The position numbers and the translations under genes are program-made. From the NCBI RefSeq assembly GCF_040807025.1, contig NC_090945.1:50655588-50719587 (forward strand): a DNA stretch of 64,000 nt, written 5' to 3'. This document shows, piece after piece, positions 46,717-60,715 of this stretch. Position 1 is the stretch's first letter; each line of letters opens with the position of its first letter. The notes under the pieces were generated by a model that had not been told where the DNA came from, ran no database searches, and saw only the letters and a program-made list of their open reading frames with translations. The DNA comes from Struthio camelus. Its lineage: Eukaryota > Chordata > Aves > Struthioniformes > Struthionidae.

Positions 46717-47790
46717 TGAACGCAATTCGTGTTTTAAAGAGTTGCTCCTTTTATATTAAAATGTTTAATTTCCAGAGAACGCTGTTTTAGGAAATGCATA
46801 AGACTATGCAATAATTTTTAATCTATAATATTATAGGAGTATTAAAAGCTGTCATACCTTCTGTGATCTTTAACTTTCTGCACTGAATAACCAAATAGTT
46901 GAGACAGGGTGGCTTCAGACCTTCACAGAAGACATTACAAGCATATGGCTCTTGGTTTCAATTTAACCCCGTTAGTATTTTAAAAAACCTTGTGAGTCTT
47001 GAAATAATGGTGGTGGGAAAGATACTGAAGAACTTCTCATGTTATGGGAAATTCATTGAGTTCTTCTGAAGCACCTCGCATAACTGTTAGGATCTTAACA
47101 ACTGAATTTGTTTGGTATCCCAGGTCTTAAAAGTTTTCGGCTTTTGTGTTAACATCACATATTTGGAATTGGGGTTTTTGAGTTCAGCCGTAACTGTACA
47201 TAAAAGTCTTCCGAGCTAAAACCAGACCTCTTCAGTGACTTTCATATGACCAGTATGTTATTTCAAGGAAGAAAATACCACTAACTTATGCTTTTTATGT
47301 CAATATTAAACTCTTGTCTTGGTGACTTTACATTTGGGAGTCAGTTTCTGGATATGTTAGCAATTAAGGTGTATAAGTAGTTTTGGATGTTCTTACTGGG
47401 TTTTGTTGGGGTTCTGCTGAGCGTCCTAATGTGGTCTTTATTGGTTAAGATACTATCTCTAATGCTGAAACCACTTCCTTGATCCTCTTCTGTCTTGCCG
47501 CTGCCTATATAAGTCTTGAAGCGGTAGAAGGATCCCTTGAGAGGGGATGCTGACCTCTTGGGGATCAGAGATTGCAAATGTGATAACAATTGTCATCATC
47601 ATAGACCTGTAGAGAGCTGAAATTTGTGCTCTCTGGGATATAAACTTTGCTTTTCCATCAGTGGTAGTTAGATAGTGTGTGGCCATGCCTGGGTTTAGGC
47701 ATAGCACCATAGTTCTTGGGCTTGGGCAACTGGCTAAAAAGCCTGAAGGCAAGAGCCTTTGCTAAAAGCTTTGATAACAAATAATAAAAA
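46717..47790 (+). other. ING2 3' UTR (inferred)
   Basis: Non-coding sequence after the ING2 stop. Candidate polyadenylation signals are ATTAAA at 47305-47310 and AATAAA at 47783-47788. The actual end is not determinable from sequence. Confidence 0.45.
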
Positions 47791-50700
47791 AGAAAAGAAA
47801 AATATAAGCATGACTAGCATAGAGCCAGTGGCCAAATCTGAGCAGGTATCTGACAGATTAAGTAAGTGGTGTCCTGAAGTATGCTAGTAGTGTCAAAACC
47901 CTACTTGGTTGGTAGTTAAGGGTGCACTACTTAACCCCTTCCCCCTAGAGATGGCAGAAAAGTATACAAACAGCTGTTTCTGCTCCTTCGTAATGCAAAT
48001 AGTTGATAGAGGAAAAGTGAACAGTGGTCCCAGGTGCATGGAAGCTTGCACAGAGGGTTCCTGCTCAACAGCCTTCTCCCCAGCGTCTCAGCAGGACTGG
48101 CAGAGCAGCTCTGCGGTGCCAGGTGTGGGTGCTCAGAACCCCTGATAGGGCTCTGCTCTGCTGCTAAGGTCTCCCTTGAGAGCACAGAGGAAGAAGTGAC
48201 ACCATCTTTGGCCAAGCCTAATCGAAAAGCAGTTATGCGGAGTTGAGAGCAGTCTGGAAGGCAGACTTTAGCTAAAACAAGCTGTGATGGATGAATAACA
48301 GCAAAACTCTTCCTGCGTCCCCACTAGAGGGCTGTGCTAGTATAGCTGTGACTGCTGGGGCTGGAGGGCTAGGCACACTGCACTTAAAAAAGGAAAGCCT
48401 CAGTGCTGTTGGGCCAGATGGTATGAATCAATGTGCTGGTCTCTAAATATTATAAGCTACATAAAATAGTGAGCCTATTTTGACAATTAGGATCTGATTC
48501 CTTAACAGGATTTAGCATTTGCAAGTGATTCTGTAGTTAACATATGGCAGGGGAATGTGAAGCTGGGGTTCAAGTCTTTGCTCTAAAATTTTATTTTCAT
48601 GAACTGGAATAGCTATACTGGGGAGATCTGCAACACAGTAAGCAACAGCTGTTGCAGAAAACCACAGGAAGAGCTCTGACCATCAGCAGGATAGGAAAGA
48701 ACTTAAGCCTTTATCCCAAGACTGTGTCTCACTTCCTAGGCTGTTGGCTATTTGAGTTTGCAAAGATAGGCTTCTTGAGGGGACTGGATCATTGTTACCG
48801 GCTTTGTATGAGAGTGATGCGGCCGGTTGCTTGAGGCAACTTAAGTCTTAAGTATTCCTTTGCACATTTTACTCCTTGTTCAACTTGTTAAGGTTTAATG
48901 ATTCTTAAATTTTCTTCTTGGGAAGATACTCTGGAATACTTGGACTAGGGACTGTAAGTATCAGTATCTAATGTCTACTTAAAATGGAGATGCTTTCTAG
49001 TATTAGAAAGACCCACTTAAGGACTGAAGTTGCAGTAGCAAATTTACAAGTGAAATTGTATCCATTGATGTTACAAATGTATCTTTTGAAAGTATGCACG
49101 AATTGGCTAAATAAGAATACTTTTTTCGAGGCAGATGAAGGGAGCTGGGAATCACATATTTGTTCATCTGGAATAACTGCTGAAATAGGAAAAGTGTACT
49201 TGGTATGGTGCAGTGTTGTAGAAAGAAAACGTTAAGATTCTGAAAGTGGTCCAGATAAATCTCTCTCATGCAGAGATCTTGTATTTCAAGCGTCCTTCTA
49301 GGGGTGAATATGAATTCTCAAGGTTGCCAGTGAATATACAGCTGGGGAAACAGTACTTACCTAATACATTAACTCACTCAAATACAGGAATAACTCAGCA
49401 CTAGTTCATGAGTAGGTTAGCAGTCTGCCTCAAATACACATGGCTGGCTCTGAAATTGCCCCTTTAAAATACTCCAAGTTGTTGCTAAAACTTGCAGGAG
49501 AAAAGATTGTTGCTGTCTGGTATTTAGCATTTCTATCACCTCTTTTTATCCAAACCCAGATTTTGCAGGTTTGCATCTATTTTCATACAAGATGAATGGT
49601 AATTCATTGAAGACATGCATAGGATGCTAATATAAAATCAGCATGGTAAGTAGAGAACTCTTATGTTGCTTCTTAATGTTCCATTCCTTTTCTTAAAGGA
49701 ATAAGCTTCATCCATGAAGGGAAAATGAAATGTAAAGATTCTTAAATCAGTTCATCTTGAAGATATGTATTGACTACCATGTAGTAAGCCTAGTTTCTTG
49801 CAAAAAAAAGGAAAATAATTTGGGCAGCAAATTATGTTTAGAAGCTGACAAAAGTGTATGTAACTAGACAGGAAACTGCTTCCTCTTCATGAAAATTGAT
49901 ATTTCATTCTAATTCGGTGTGGACAGATCAAGTTTAAATTTTTCTTTTGCTTAAGCGTGGGAAAATGTGGTGCATTTTTAACTTAGTTCTAGCTTTTTGC
50001 CTTTCAGTTTTGAAAAGATGCAAGTTTGTCAGCAGTGAAAGATCTTCATAAACTATTCAAGAGAAAAGGCTTCAGATCAACGAAGTTTCTTGATTGTCAT
50101 CTTTGGACCATTTTTATTAATCTTGACAAAATAATCATGCAATCAAATGTAATCAAAGTAAAACAAAAATGCCTTTTAGAAAGGTTACTATTTTGGAAGC
50201 AAAATGAGCAGTTTAACAACATTTGCTGCCTATATTATGAAGCCATCTTGATATCCCCAGCAGTTAGTTCATTTTTCTAGACTGAAATTTTGACAAGTCT
50301 TGAACAGTACGCAAGCCTAACAGAAGCTTTTTCTAGTTGGTCTATTCTATTGTGTAAGCTGTCTGAACTCAAGCAGGGTTAATTAACAGACATGGTAGGC
50401 ACCAATACCTTAAATGTAATCTCTGCGTGCTGTTGTACAGTGGTGCTGTTGAATGCGGAAAAGAATGATGATAATACTTATGCATTCAAATTAGTTTTAA
50501 CTGTGTTACTCCTCTAAGCATTAATTGGTCTGTATATCCTGAAGTGGTAATGGGGGCAACTGACAAAAGTCTTGGAAACTAGTACAGTGGTAAGTGAGAT
50601 GGCCCACTCTTCCCTGAATTTATCTAAGGATTATTCATCCTGGATGTTCCTTTAAGCCTAAAGTGGGCCTTTGTAAAGACAGTGGCATTTTCTAAATCTG

Positions 50701-53700
50701 AAGTCCTTTTTTTTAAATTTAAAAGCAACCAGCTTCAGCTTGAAGGCAACTACTACACTTTGCCTGAATTCACACTTTAAAATTGGCAGTTTGGCACTTC
50801 TGTAACTTGCACCATTTCTGACTGCAACATCTGGTTTTGAAAACCTTAATTTGGGTTTTGTTCTTTAGACGTAGCTAGGTTGAATCGTACCCTGTTCAGT
50901 CTCCCCTGAAACACAGCTAGTCTATTGGGACAAAACTGCAGTGCCTGCCAGATAAGCAAAGTGCAGTTAAGCACTTTCTTCTGCATGCGTGTTTCTTCTC
51001 TTAAGAGGTCTTCATCTCCAGCACTTCTGCAAGCCTCTGACACTGGCACCTCAGGTTAAAGAAAATAGTGCAGGTCTCATGTGAAAGTCCCACTTACTTT
51101 AAATGCTAAAATCTATACCTATTTTTTTCATCCTATTTGTGTAGCCTTACGTATTTAAACCCAACAGAGCAATTGATTAAAAATCCACTGCAAATGATGA
51201 AGACACTTATTTCAAGTAAAATGTCTGAAATTCCTCTATTGTGTATACCAAAAAGTAAATGCCGTCTTAGTAGCTATTGCTTGCTGAAGCCTGCTTTAAA
51301 CTCAAATGACAGATCTGTAAGTCAGTCCTCTAACACTGTCTAGTCAGTGGGGTGTGGCAAAAAATGTATTATGGGCAAAAAAAAAAAAAGAAAAAACTTG
51401 CCTATTGTATAGCTTAGTAGTAGAATATCTTCCTGTCAGAACTAGCAATGCTGACAGCTGCTGCTCTTGGCTAGTCTCTGCTGAGGAAACCGAGGCAGCC
51501 AGCTGTGTACTGACCTACAGAATGCAACAGACCAAAGAAATGAACTGGGTTGTGTGTTGGGAAGGTCTGCACTAGACTACTGAGATGAGATCAGGAAAGC
51601 AGTGGTTTTCTACAGGAGCTTAACTCATGAAAGCTTGAAAAACCTTGAATCTTGAGTGGAGATGCATACCTCTCTGCAATTCAGAGCAAAGCGTCTGATC
51701 CTGAAGATGGGCGAGGCTTACTTATTCACCTCATGTCTCAAAATTTCTTCCGGATTAGTTTAAGCCGTTTCCTTGGGCGTTACAGCTGTCTGAATCCTGT
51801 TCACAGCGTACAGCTTTTTTTGGGCATAAGTGAATGTTAAGTCTCTTAGAATAGCCATCCTTAAGAGATCTGAGATACAACTTGTGTTTTGAATCATTGG
51901 ACGTTCTAGTTTCTTTAGGTTCTTCCTCACTGCTGGTGGCTTCTTCTCTAAATAAGTCTCTTTCAGTGGAATTCACAGTTGCTTTTGCATCTGATCATCT
52001 GAAGATGATGAGAAGGGCTGTCACTCAAAGCCACAAGAATTGTTTTTCTGTCTAGTGCTACCGCTAGGGAGGAGATTCTGCTGTCAGTTGTAAAAACAGT
52101 GTTACTGTGCAACTGTTCAGGTCCCACAGACGTACTTCACCTGGAAGAAATATTATTATATAATGTCTCTTTTATAGCTAATGCCATGATTAAAATAGTT
52201 TCAAATCATCTCTTTTGTACCAATATTCTGATTAGCCTGCAGTCTCAAAACGGTTAGAGGATTAGGGAATTCCCTAATTCCCTACAGTTGGCCAGGAAGC
52301 CATTGTCTTTTGTGAAAATGTTTCAAAAATTTTAATGAAATGAACTTGTCATAATTTGTCTTTGAATCAAAGTCTCTTGTTAAGATCAAGTTCATATTAC
52401 ATCTGAATCCTTTTTAATTTTTCGTTGGGCTCGGGTACAGAGCCCTAACAATTTGTTTTGACAATTTTTTTTTTCCCCAACTATCTCTGTGTTCTCTTAG
52501 TTTACTAGTTAGGGCAAGTTCAGCTTTAAGTACGTCGGCAACACTTTAAATTTGAATGAAAAACGTTAGACTAGGCTTCCTGTTTGCAGCAGAACAGAAA
52601 TGAAGGAAGGAGCAGCGCTGTGTTCTAGCAGAGTGGTACTGACTGAAGTAGTACTGCCAGTTTCATATTTCTCACAGAGATGCACTTCATGCATTGCACA
52701 TTGCTTTTTTTCTTATCTATGTATCAGGGAAGTTTTAAGTAGCATACACAGCTAGATTCAAACTGTAATTATTTCTCCTTTCCAAAGGCCTATTTTACAG
52801 ATTAGGGATTAGTGCTTAGCGGGCACGTAGGCAATAAAATCCTCCCCAAAGTTTTGTTGTGGCAGAATTAGAGTACTTCCCCTGAAAATGGTAAAACTGG
52901 TAAATGAATTTCACTACAGTGATTTGCTCTGTAAGACTAGTAGGAAGTTAACAGCTTTTTGTTGAAAAAAATAAGCAATTGGGTAATTCTGTGGTTGAAC
53001 TTAGCATGATTTAAAAGCCTAAAGGCAAACTCTTGTTTCCTACTGAGAAACAGAATAAACTCAAAAGAATTCTAGACTCTTTTAGAATAACTTTCAGTGG
53101 AGAAATTAGGATGAAATCCTGTCCCAATTTAAATAAAATTCTGTTGAGCCAGGATTCTACCCAGCATACAGATTTCCAGCTTCCTTTGACTAAAGCCTAA
53201 AAAAAGATTAAAGCTCCATGGCAACTGCTATCTCAACTCCTGACAACCATAGTATAAATTACATCTTGGGAAAACCTAATACTGAAAGTTTTATTTAGGT
53301 CACCAAGTCAGCCCAGGAAATGGTAGGCTTACAGTTACCACCCCAGCCTTCGTTCTGCTCCTGTATGGTCTCAATGAAGCAGAGATTTTGTGGGAGGCAA
53401 ACTGGATGATGCTATGTAATTATACAGAGTACGAATAAAAGTGACTGGCTAGCTATAAATCCGACAAATTTCAAGTGCTTAAGTCTGCATTTTTTTTAAA
53501 TTGTTTCATACTTTGGGGGGGAAAAGTGGCATTTATTTGCAACGGTAACCTTCCCCAAAGGCACGCAGTGAGGTTCAGCATGAAGACAGCAGGCCAGACT
53601 GGTACTGTGTGAGGTTACCACAGTAGCTACATTTGTTAGCAGGGGAGGAGCAGTGTTGTGTGTGATGTGCGTATGTGTGTGTGTGTATATATATATATAT

Positions 53701-56700
53701 ATGTATATGTGTGTGTGTGTGTAATATATATATTTTTTTTGTAATGGAGGGGGGAGCTGGACAGAGATTGTGCACTTCATTACTTCATTCATTTGCCCAC
53801 AAGTGCTCCACCATTCCATGCTTGTACAATGTGCCTCTGGAAGCTATGGGCTGGTTTCACGCACATACAGAAATATGGTTTTCCTGTTGGTTGAAGTATT
53901 TATGCCTCATACATAATAGCCTATACAAATAGGCTATTAGTCTGAGTGGTGGAAATGAATATAAAAGGACATTAAAAGCCTAGAGTAATGGAGATCTGTG
54001 ATAAGCAAAAAAACAAAAACAAAAACCAAAGCTCTGCTGTTCACCTGGAGATTATCTTGTACTGTTATTTCTTTGATTTGACTTTCTTGCTCTTTCTCTT
54101 TTTCTATTTATTTTTGACTCTAGCCTTTCTGTCTGATACAAGAAATGGAGTACGTGCTTTTCTGACCTTGAAGAATGCCTTTACTTGTTGTGGAACCCTT
54201 TACTGGAGCCACTAAAATAGCTTTTTGTTTTTCGGATAGCCTGTGCATTCTCCCTTGGATAGGGTGGTGTGCTGGCTTACCCTGTGTCGCCAGTTCCATC
54301 TCAAATGATTTGAGCGTATATTAAATCTGAATCTTCTTTCTTCTCTTGCATAATAATTTAACTTCCTCTTTCCCACACGTACATATAATTCTTTTTAAGG
54401 GGGAGGTAAGGTACATATTAATTTCATAAAACTTAGAAATGTTGAATAGTGGTAATGGAAATCATACAGAAACAACCCACTGAGGACTTTTAAAACAGAA
54501 GTACGTACTGTTATTCACTATGATTTTTAATGCTGTAATCTAATGATAATGTACACTGGACTGGTGAATCCATCTACATTATGATTCAATTTTATTTAGT
54601 AATTGAAGGTAAGAATAACTTTGAGGCCTTCCCCTCTTACACCATATTCCTACTAAACTGTGAAGGTACTTCTGGGTGATCGCTTGTAAAAAAAAACATC
54701 GTAATAAAATAATAGCCAAAACTGCATGATTGTCAAATCGGAGCTATTCTAAACTCTGGAGTTCAGAAGAAATATCTGCCCATTCCCAAAGCACTGCCAG
54801 ATCAGGTAAGTTAACAGAATATTTGTTAATTCTTACATTTTCACATCAATAGGACCTGTTTGTGCAGTTTGTCATGGCTAGTGTACCTAAACGCATTAGC
54901 TGATGAAGCTTTACCAAGCCAAAAGACTTGTCTTCCTGTATGCATGCTATGCACTTCTGAAACCTGTTTGAGGATAAAATTTGATGCATTTTAAGTATTT
55001 TAATTTTTCTTCAGAGAAATCAAGAATGTTTTGTCACACACTTGTGGCTGTTGCCATGGAGACAGAATTGGTTTGGGGGAAGCAGGTCAGACATAAGTCC
55101 CTTTATTTAATAATATGTATGTATATATGTGGGGGGGACGTTCTTTTCCTTTTTTCTTTTTTTCCTTTTTTTTTCTTTTGCTAACTCCTCTCACTTGTAT
55201 TTAATGACTTGTCATCTGTGCTTGCTGGCATGAGGTACAATGGCAGAGAAGAAAGCGCTCACAGATTTCAAAGGATTTCAAAGGCTTGGCTTTGTGGAGA
55301 GCGCTTAAGTAGCTGAACTGAAGCTTCAGTAACTGCCAACTGTAAAAGGCTACTGAAACTTAGAGTTAAATGAACCAAAAAGAAATTTTAAACTTTTCTT
55401 AATTCAGATCCTGCAAGTTCATCACAGAAGGAACTTTCCTGATTTTGAACAAAAAAACTTCTGTATCTATTCAGACCCTGAATGAAGGATTTAAAAAAAA
55501 AAAAAACAAACTTGCTTTTTGGAATACAGCCTCTAGGTAGAAATTTAGCAAAACAAACTCAACAGGAAAAAAGTTGTTATTAAATTTAGATCATGAGCTA
55601 TTGTTTTGGCAAGCATACAAACATTTGATAAGACTCTTTTTCAAGCATTATAGACAGAGTAAATCCATGTATGCAAAACATATGCAAAACATGCCCAGAT
55701 TCTAGTCCCAGTTTTCCTTCTCACTAAATTAAGCACAGCTCCTAAGTGGAGTTATCTGACAATGATAAAAATGACAGATATTCTTCAGTGTTTTTTATAT
55801 CTCAAGCTAAGTTCTCCCTCTGGTCTGGCAGTGCTTTCAAATATCTCTTATTTTCTAACTGATGTAAATAGAGCTTGTGCCTTTCCTCGCTACCCATTTC
55901 TCCAAAGGTGTTAGGCAGACATTATGCTCTTTCAGCAGATGCTTCATCTCCTGTTCAACAGCCTGAATACCCGATAAGATTGTGCTGCGATTTTAAATTG
56001 TGGCCTACCAAAATATGGAATCTGTATAGGCAGATTCTGCCTCTGTTCAAAAGCTAGCTTAAAAAAAAAAAAAAAGGCCCTGAAGAAGTAATGATGTTGA
56101 AATGCCTTACTTGTGCCTTGCATAGGAAAAACAAGCAGATACGCTGGTACAAGCTCCTCAACTAAAGTCAGCCATGCAAATACTGATTAATGAGATATCA
56201 CTTAGTCTCATTCCTGCAAGATACTGTTTTTGTTCTTAGCAAAGTGCAAGGTTCTGCTGAAGGCTGAAGTGTATCACCTCAAAGCATCTAACATGTCTGA
56301 GGTAAAGGCATCTAATTCAAGGCTCTGCAACATCACTAACCTTCTGCTGGATCACAGTTTTAGCACTCAGTGGGAACCAATTGAAGCAGTTACTGCTAGT
56401 TCTTTTTCTGCCATTCTGCTTTCAAATAACACAGGAAGACATCATATTTAATGGGATATTACAAGTTTCATTTGAACATGGTGCAGACATAAACGCCATT
56501 AAAATACAGACTGTGTAATATCTGTAGTGTACTTTTCTTTCAGTATATTGTTACAAGTAGATCTCTGTTTAAACCTTAAAAACCATCACAGAGCATGTCT
56601 GCTGGTACATGGAAAAACCATGAAACAGCACAACTACTTAAGCTGACTGGTCTTCCAGCAAACTCTCAATAAAGGGTGTGCACAGCTTCTCTTAGTTGTC

Positions 56701-58099
56701 TGTCATTACTACTGAGCAAGCCTTAGACATAGCAAGTTTCTTAGTTTTAGTTTAATTATAGACACTGAATGCCTATCCTCTTCTACTAGAATCTCATTAG
56801 ATATCTGGGGATGGAGGAATTGGCTGCCTTTCTTTATCAATATGTTTTCCCTGGATGCCCTTATTTCGTTTGGTGCTTGAGCTTCTAATTTGTACTTTCT
56901 TCAGCCCAGAGTCTCCCCATGTTGTTTATGTCACTGTGGTTAGATTTTTCAATCCAGAATGGAATGGTAGTCATCTACTTCAGCTAGGAAAAGACAGGGT
57001 CACTCACATAAAATCTCAGCTCCAAATAATAAGAGCACTGGTTAGTAAGAGAGAGCTCACCACGCAAGGAACCTTGAAATACGGTTTTCAGTTCACAATT
57101 TGATCTATAAAGATGATACCCAATAAATCATATAACTCTGTAGTAATGACTGCCCAACTGTCCTGTTCATTTCCAGTTCAGAAGATCAGAATTGTTTGAG
57201 GATCCAAACTTTTAAGCAGAAACTAATTATTTGTCATTCTAAACTACCAGTTATCTGTTATTTTTCTTGCTTAGGATGGCAGGATGACCAACCCCAGTTT
57301 TGTTTGATTTAGTGGAAGGGTACAACTGAGTGGAAGAAAGTCATCTTGTTTGAATAGACATCTCGAAGTTATTTTTGCAAATGTGCAAAATCTTTAATCT
57401 TCCAGCAAAAGCACAAAATCTATTCACTTATTCTTTCTGTTTCATGAAGTTACTTTGCCAGCGTTAACCAGCTTCCCAATCATGTTCCCGGTCTAAGCAA
57501 GTCATTCAGTACAGAACTTGAGCTAATAATTGTATGGACCATACGTAAAACAGGAATAAATTCGGCAGTTTATCTTTTTTCTCAATATGACACTAAAAAA
57601 CAATTTGACTAGCATCATCTGTAATTGCCAAGAAGCACATATTTGGCTTATTTTGTAATTGTTTTTAACCTAAAATTTAGAAAAATGTTCATTTTAAGTA
57701 TCACACCTGTCAGATAAATGCTATAATTAGTTTGATGTTAGTCTTAAGGAATAGTGCTTCAATGACTAGCTAATATAGTATAATAATCAAGGACAATAAA
57801 AAAAATCTAGTATTGGAAGAGGATAATTAATTTTGTACTATTGCAAAAAAAATTTGTGCAATGAATAAATAGGAGTGCTTTTTTAAGACATGTTAACTAA
57901 TTCTGCTCTATTCAGTTTTGGAAAACACACTTAAAGGTGGAGGGCATTTAGATAAGCAACAGGATAAGAGGAGAGAAGGTCAGATGTGTAGAAGACAATG
58001 ACTTATAACAAAATATAGAATAAAGCCTAGAAGCAAGAGGATTGCAGTGAAGAATAGTCCTCAGTTGTGTGAAAATTTACTTCTAAGAGGAAAGGGGGA
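47791..58099. other. Intergenic DNA downstream of ING2
   Basis: AT-rich with many homopolymer runs. No gene, RNA or convincing repeat family was recognised over about 10 kb, apart from a microsatellite at 53.65-53.75 kb and an 18-bp palindrome at 52261-52278. A short hairpin at about 53906-53930 (AATAGCCTA..TAGGCTATT) is noted. Confidence 0.5.
53660..53740 (+). repeat. (TG)n/(TA)n compound microsatellite
   Basis: Alternating GTGTGTGT, TATATATAT and TGTGTGTG blocks followed by an AT run and T8. Probably polymorphic in length. Confidence 0.95.
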
Positions 58100-58335
58100 A
58101 TCTGTGTCCAAGTGAAACGGACAATAATTAATGACCTTAAGTTGGAGCACTGAAAGTTTAAACAAGACATTAGGGAGAAAACAAAACAAAAAAGGAAGCG
58201 TCCAACTATAATGACAATGAAGCACTGGAATATATTACTTAGGAAAGTCAAGATCTCCAGTGACGAAGAGGCTACAAGACAGGCTAGACAAACATGTCAG
58301 CAGTGGTTTAATTATAATTGATCCAGCCTTTGGGT
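58100..58335 (+). mobile_element. Ancient CR1-like LINE remnant
   Basis: The order AATAATTAATGACCTTAAGT, AGTTTAAACAAGACATTAGG, AATGAAGCACTGGAATATAT and GACAGGCTAGACAAACATGT, then CAGCAGTGGTTTAATTATAA, reproduces the 3' region of an old CR1 family seen across turtles, crocodiles and birds, in sense orientation. Diverged and 5'-truncated. Confidence 0.8.
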
Positions 58336-58448
58336 AAGGGAAATGGATGTGATCAGCAGTCCGGAGCTGTGAGAAGGCACTGACGTATCCTCGGAGGCCA
58401 AGAAAAAGCTCCAGGAGAATTTAATCAGATCTCTCGCCTGCCTTCTAC

Positions 58449-58637
58449 CTTTTCCCCTGAAAGTTCTCTCTGACAGCTATAACAATGTAGTATTTACTCT
58501 CAGCCAGCGGGGCCAAGAGGTGAATAGAGCCATCAGGGACGTCTCGCACAAGGGCACACTTTGAGCACCACCAGTGACCAGCTCGGCAGATGCGCATTGT
58601 ACGCTCCTTGCGTTCCCCCAGTGAGAAGTGAGCTGAA
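58449..58637 (-). other. Possible exon of an unrecognised gene (minus strand)
   Basis: A stop-free minus-strand segment between an AG (after TTCCAACACAG) and a GT (GGGGAAAAG|GTAGAA). It contains CRAGHWWCSKCALVRDVPDG and SIHLLAPLAESKYYIVIAV. The composition looks protein-like, with four cysteines or histidines in a CxxGHWWCxxC arrangement, but I cannot assign a family. Splice sites are only fair. It could be a chance open frame. Confidence 0.3.
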
Positions 58638-60578
58638 CTGTGTTGGAAGTTATACTTCCACAGCAGTGCAAAGTCCATGAGCAAGGCTGACCTTTCTCTT
58701 CCTAGAGAAGAGAAATCCAGATTCCTGCGTAAGGAACAGTGCAGCTCCCAGGGACCTTGAGACTGGGATTAGCAACAGGAAGACTCTAATGCTACTTGGA
58801 GATTCAGATTGTGGTTACAGAATTCAGCTACAGAGGGACAAGATCCTAGCTGTTGGGGAGAAGGACTAACTACATGCTGGAGTGAAAATAGGGATGTCTG
58901 TACACATGAAGGGCCTACCTTATTACAGTAGAAAGGTAGACCCAATAATAGCAAACTTGAGAACTGTTGAAGCAAATGATCTCTTAAAGGGACTTCCAGC
59001 TCTGTTTTCTCCTGGTTGCATATGTAATTAATAAGGTAGCAATAATATTCTTAAACCCATTAAAAAAAATGATAGATGTTCAGGTATTTTAGCAACCTGG
59101 ATACTACGCTTTGGTTTCTACTCATTCAAGAAACACTGGAAGAATGCTTTCAGAGTATTTTATTTGATAAGTGTCAACTTTTCTTTTGCTGGAAAGGATT
59201 AGCAAAATGAGCGTATGAATTTTTAGCAAATAGAGAACATGTTCAGTAAATAATTCTTATGGTGCAGAACATTGCCAAGTAGCTTGATGCAAATATTCAC
59301 CATCCAAACCCCTCAGTTATTTTGACAAATACCTCATCTAGCTGTGTAGGTCAAGGCAGCAGTGTGCAAGAGCATAGATGTACTTCTTTGAAGAACATGG
59401 AGTTGGCACAGGGCTTGCAAACTGAGAGATGCTGTGCACAGCATGAACACACTATGACCTAGGAGTAGGTCTCTGACAAATCAGTCACAAGCTCAAGAAC
59501 TTATCTGCAGATTTACTTCAGTTGCTTTTCTTTTTGATTTTATTTGTATCTAATTAAAAATATGTATCCTTTTCTTAATTCTTACCATATTTCTTTAGAT
59601 AAGTAATAAAGTGCCACTGGTGTTGGTCAATGAACCCTAAAACCAGATAAACCTCTAGGCATGAACCTTTTCATATGTCTCCACATATGGACTTGTGAAT
59701 AACTTCCCTAGCCGATTGGTCTGTTGACTCAGTCCAATGTTGACTGAGAAAATCAGGGTATATCATTTCAAATGAACATAGGGCTGACACTATAGACAGT
59801 AAGTCAGATGGGAAACTGTTCCTAGTAAAGCAAATGACAGCCTACCACTGATAGATTATGCAGAACAGAATGAATAACAAAGATAACTAATAATCTTTAC
59901 ACACTTGTGAAGAAAGGTATTGTGGTTACAACACAATGAAACTGCAAAATTCTTACTACAATTTAAAATTTATTTTAAGAGGAAAAAAGTATACAATTTC
60001 CATTTAGAAAAATAATCATCAGTGTAAATTGACTCTAAGCAATCAAGGGGTGGAGTTAATTATGAATATGATTATACTCTACCCTAAAACATTTGCCTAT
60101 TGCAAGATCTTCCTGATATCGGATCATAATGAAACAATGCAGTAAAAACAAGGTAGAAAGAAGACACATTAAAAAATGAGAATACTAAAACAAAGCAGCC
60201 TTTCATCATTCTTACTAACATATACTTCAGCAAGCAGAAAAATATCTTGGGATTTCAGAGAAATTGTAACGTTGTACATTTTGGGTTGTATCATCAGAAA
60301 ATCTACATCGTGGCAAATAACAATATAATTTCCTTCATTATGTGATAGCCTTCCTTATCATTTAGTGTAATGACAGCATTTTTGGTTATTTGTATTCTAG
60401 CATCTGCAATGCACCAGATTGCAATAAATATAACTACAAATACATGTAAATATATAAGATATGAGCTGAGAAAGTAATTCTGCTTACCTCATCTGATACA
60501 TAGGATACACACTTTTAAGAAAACACATGTACATTGTAATTAAAACAAAATATGATAAATTAGGATGTTGCTTCTCAC

Positions 60579-60715
60579 CTTTTCATCTCCTCTGAGCAAG
60601 TACTGACCAATGGTGTTACATTTTTCGTTAGCAAATTGTTGCCATTTTTCTATTTCTTTTTTTACCTTGTTCTCCAGTCTCCTTTTCTTTCTTGTCTTAG
60701 TTTTATTATGCCTTT
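60579..60715 (-). other. Possible exon C of an unrecognised gene (minus strand)
   Basis: Open frame ending in a good donor (GATGAAAAG|GTGAG). The predicted peptide is basic and helical: NKTKTRKKRRLENKVKKEIE, then KWQQFANEKCNTIGQYLLRG. The acceptor (CATGAG|AAAGG) has a weak pyrimidine tract. Its two-base entry phase matches the one-base exit phase of the segment at 62220-62346, so the two join without a stop. Family unknown. Confidence 0.35.
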
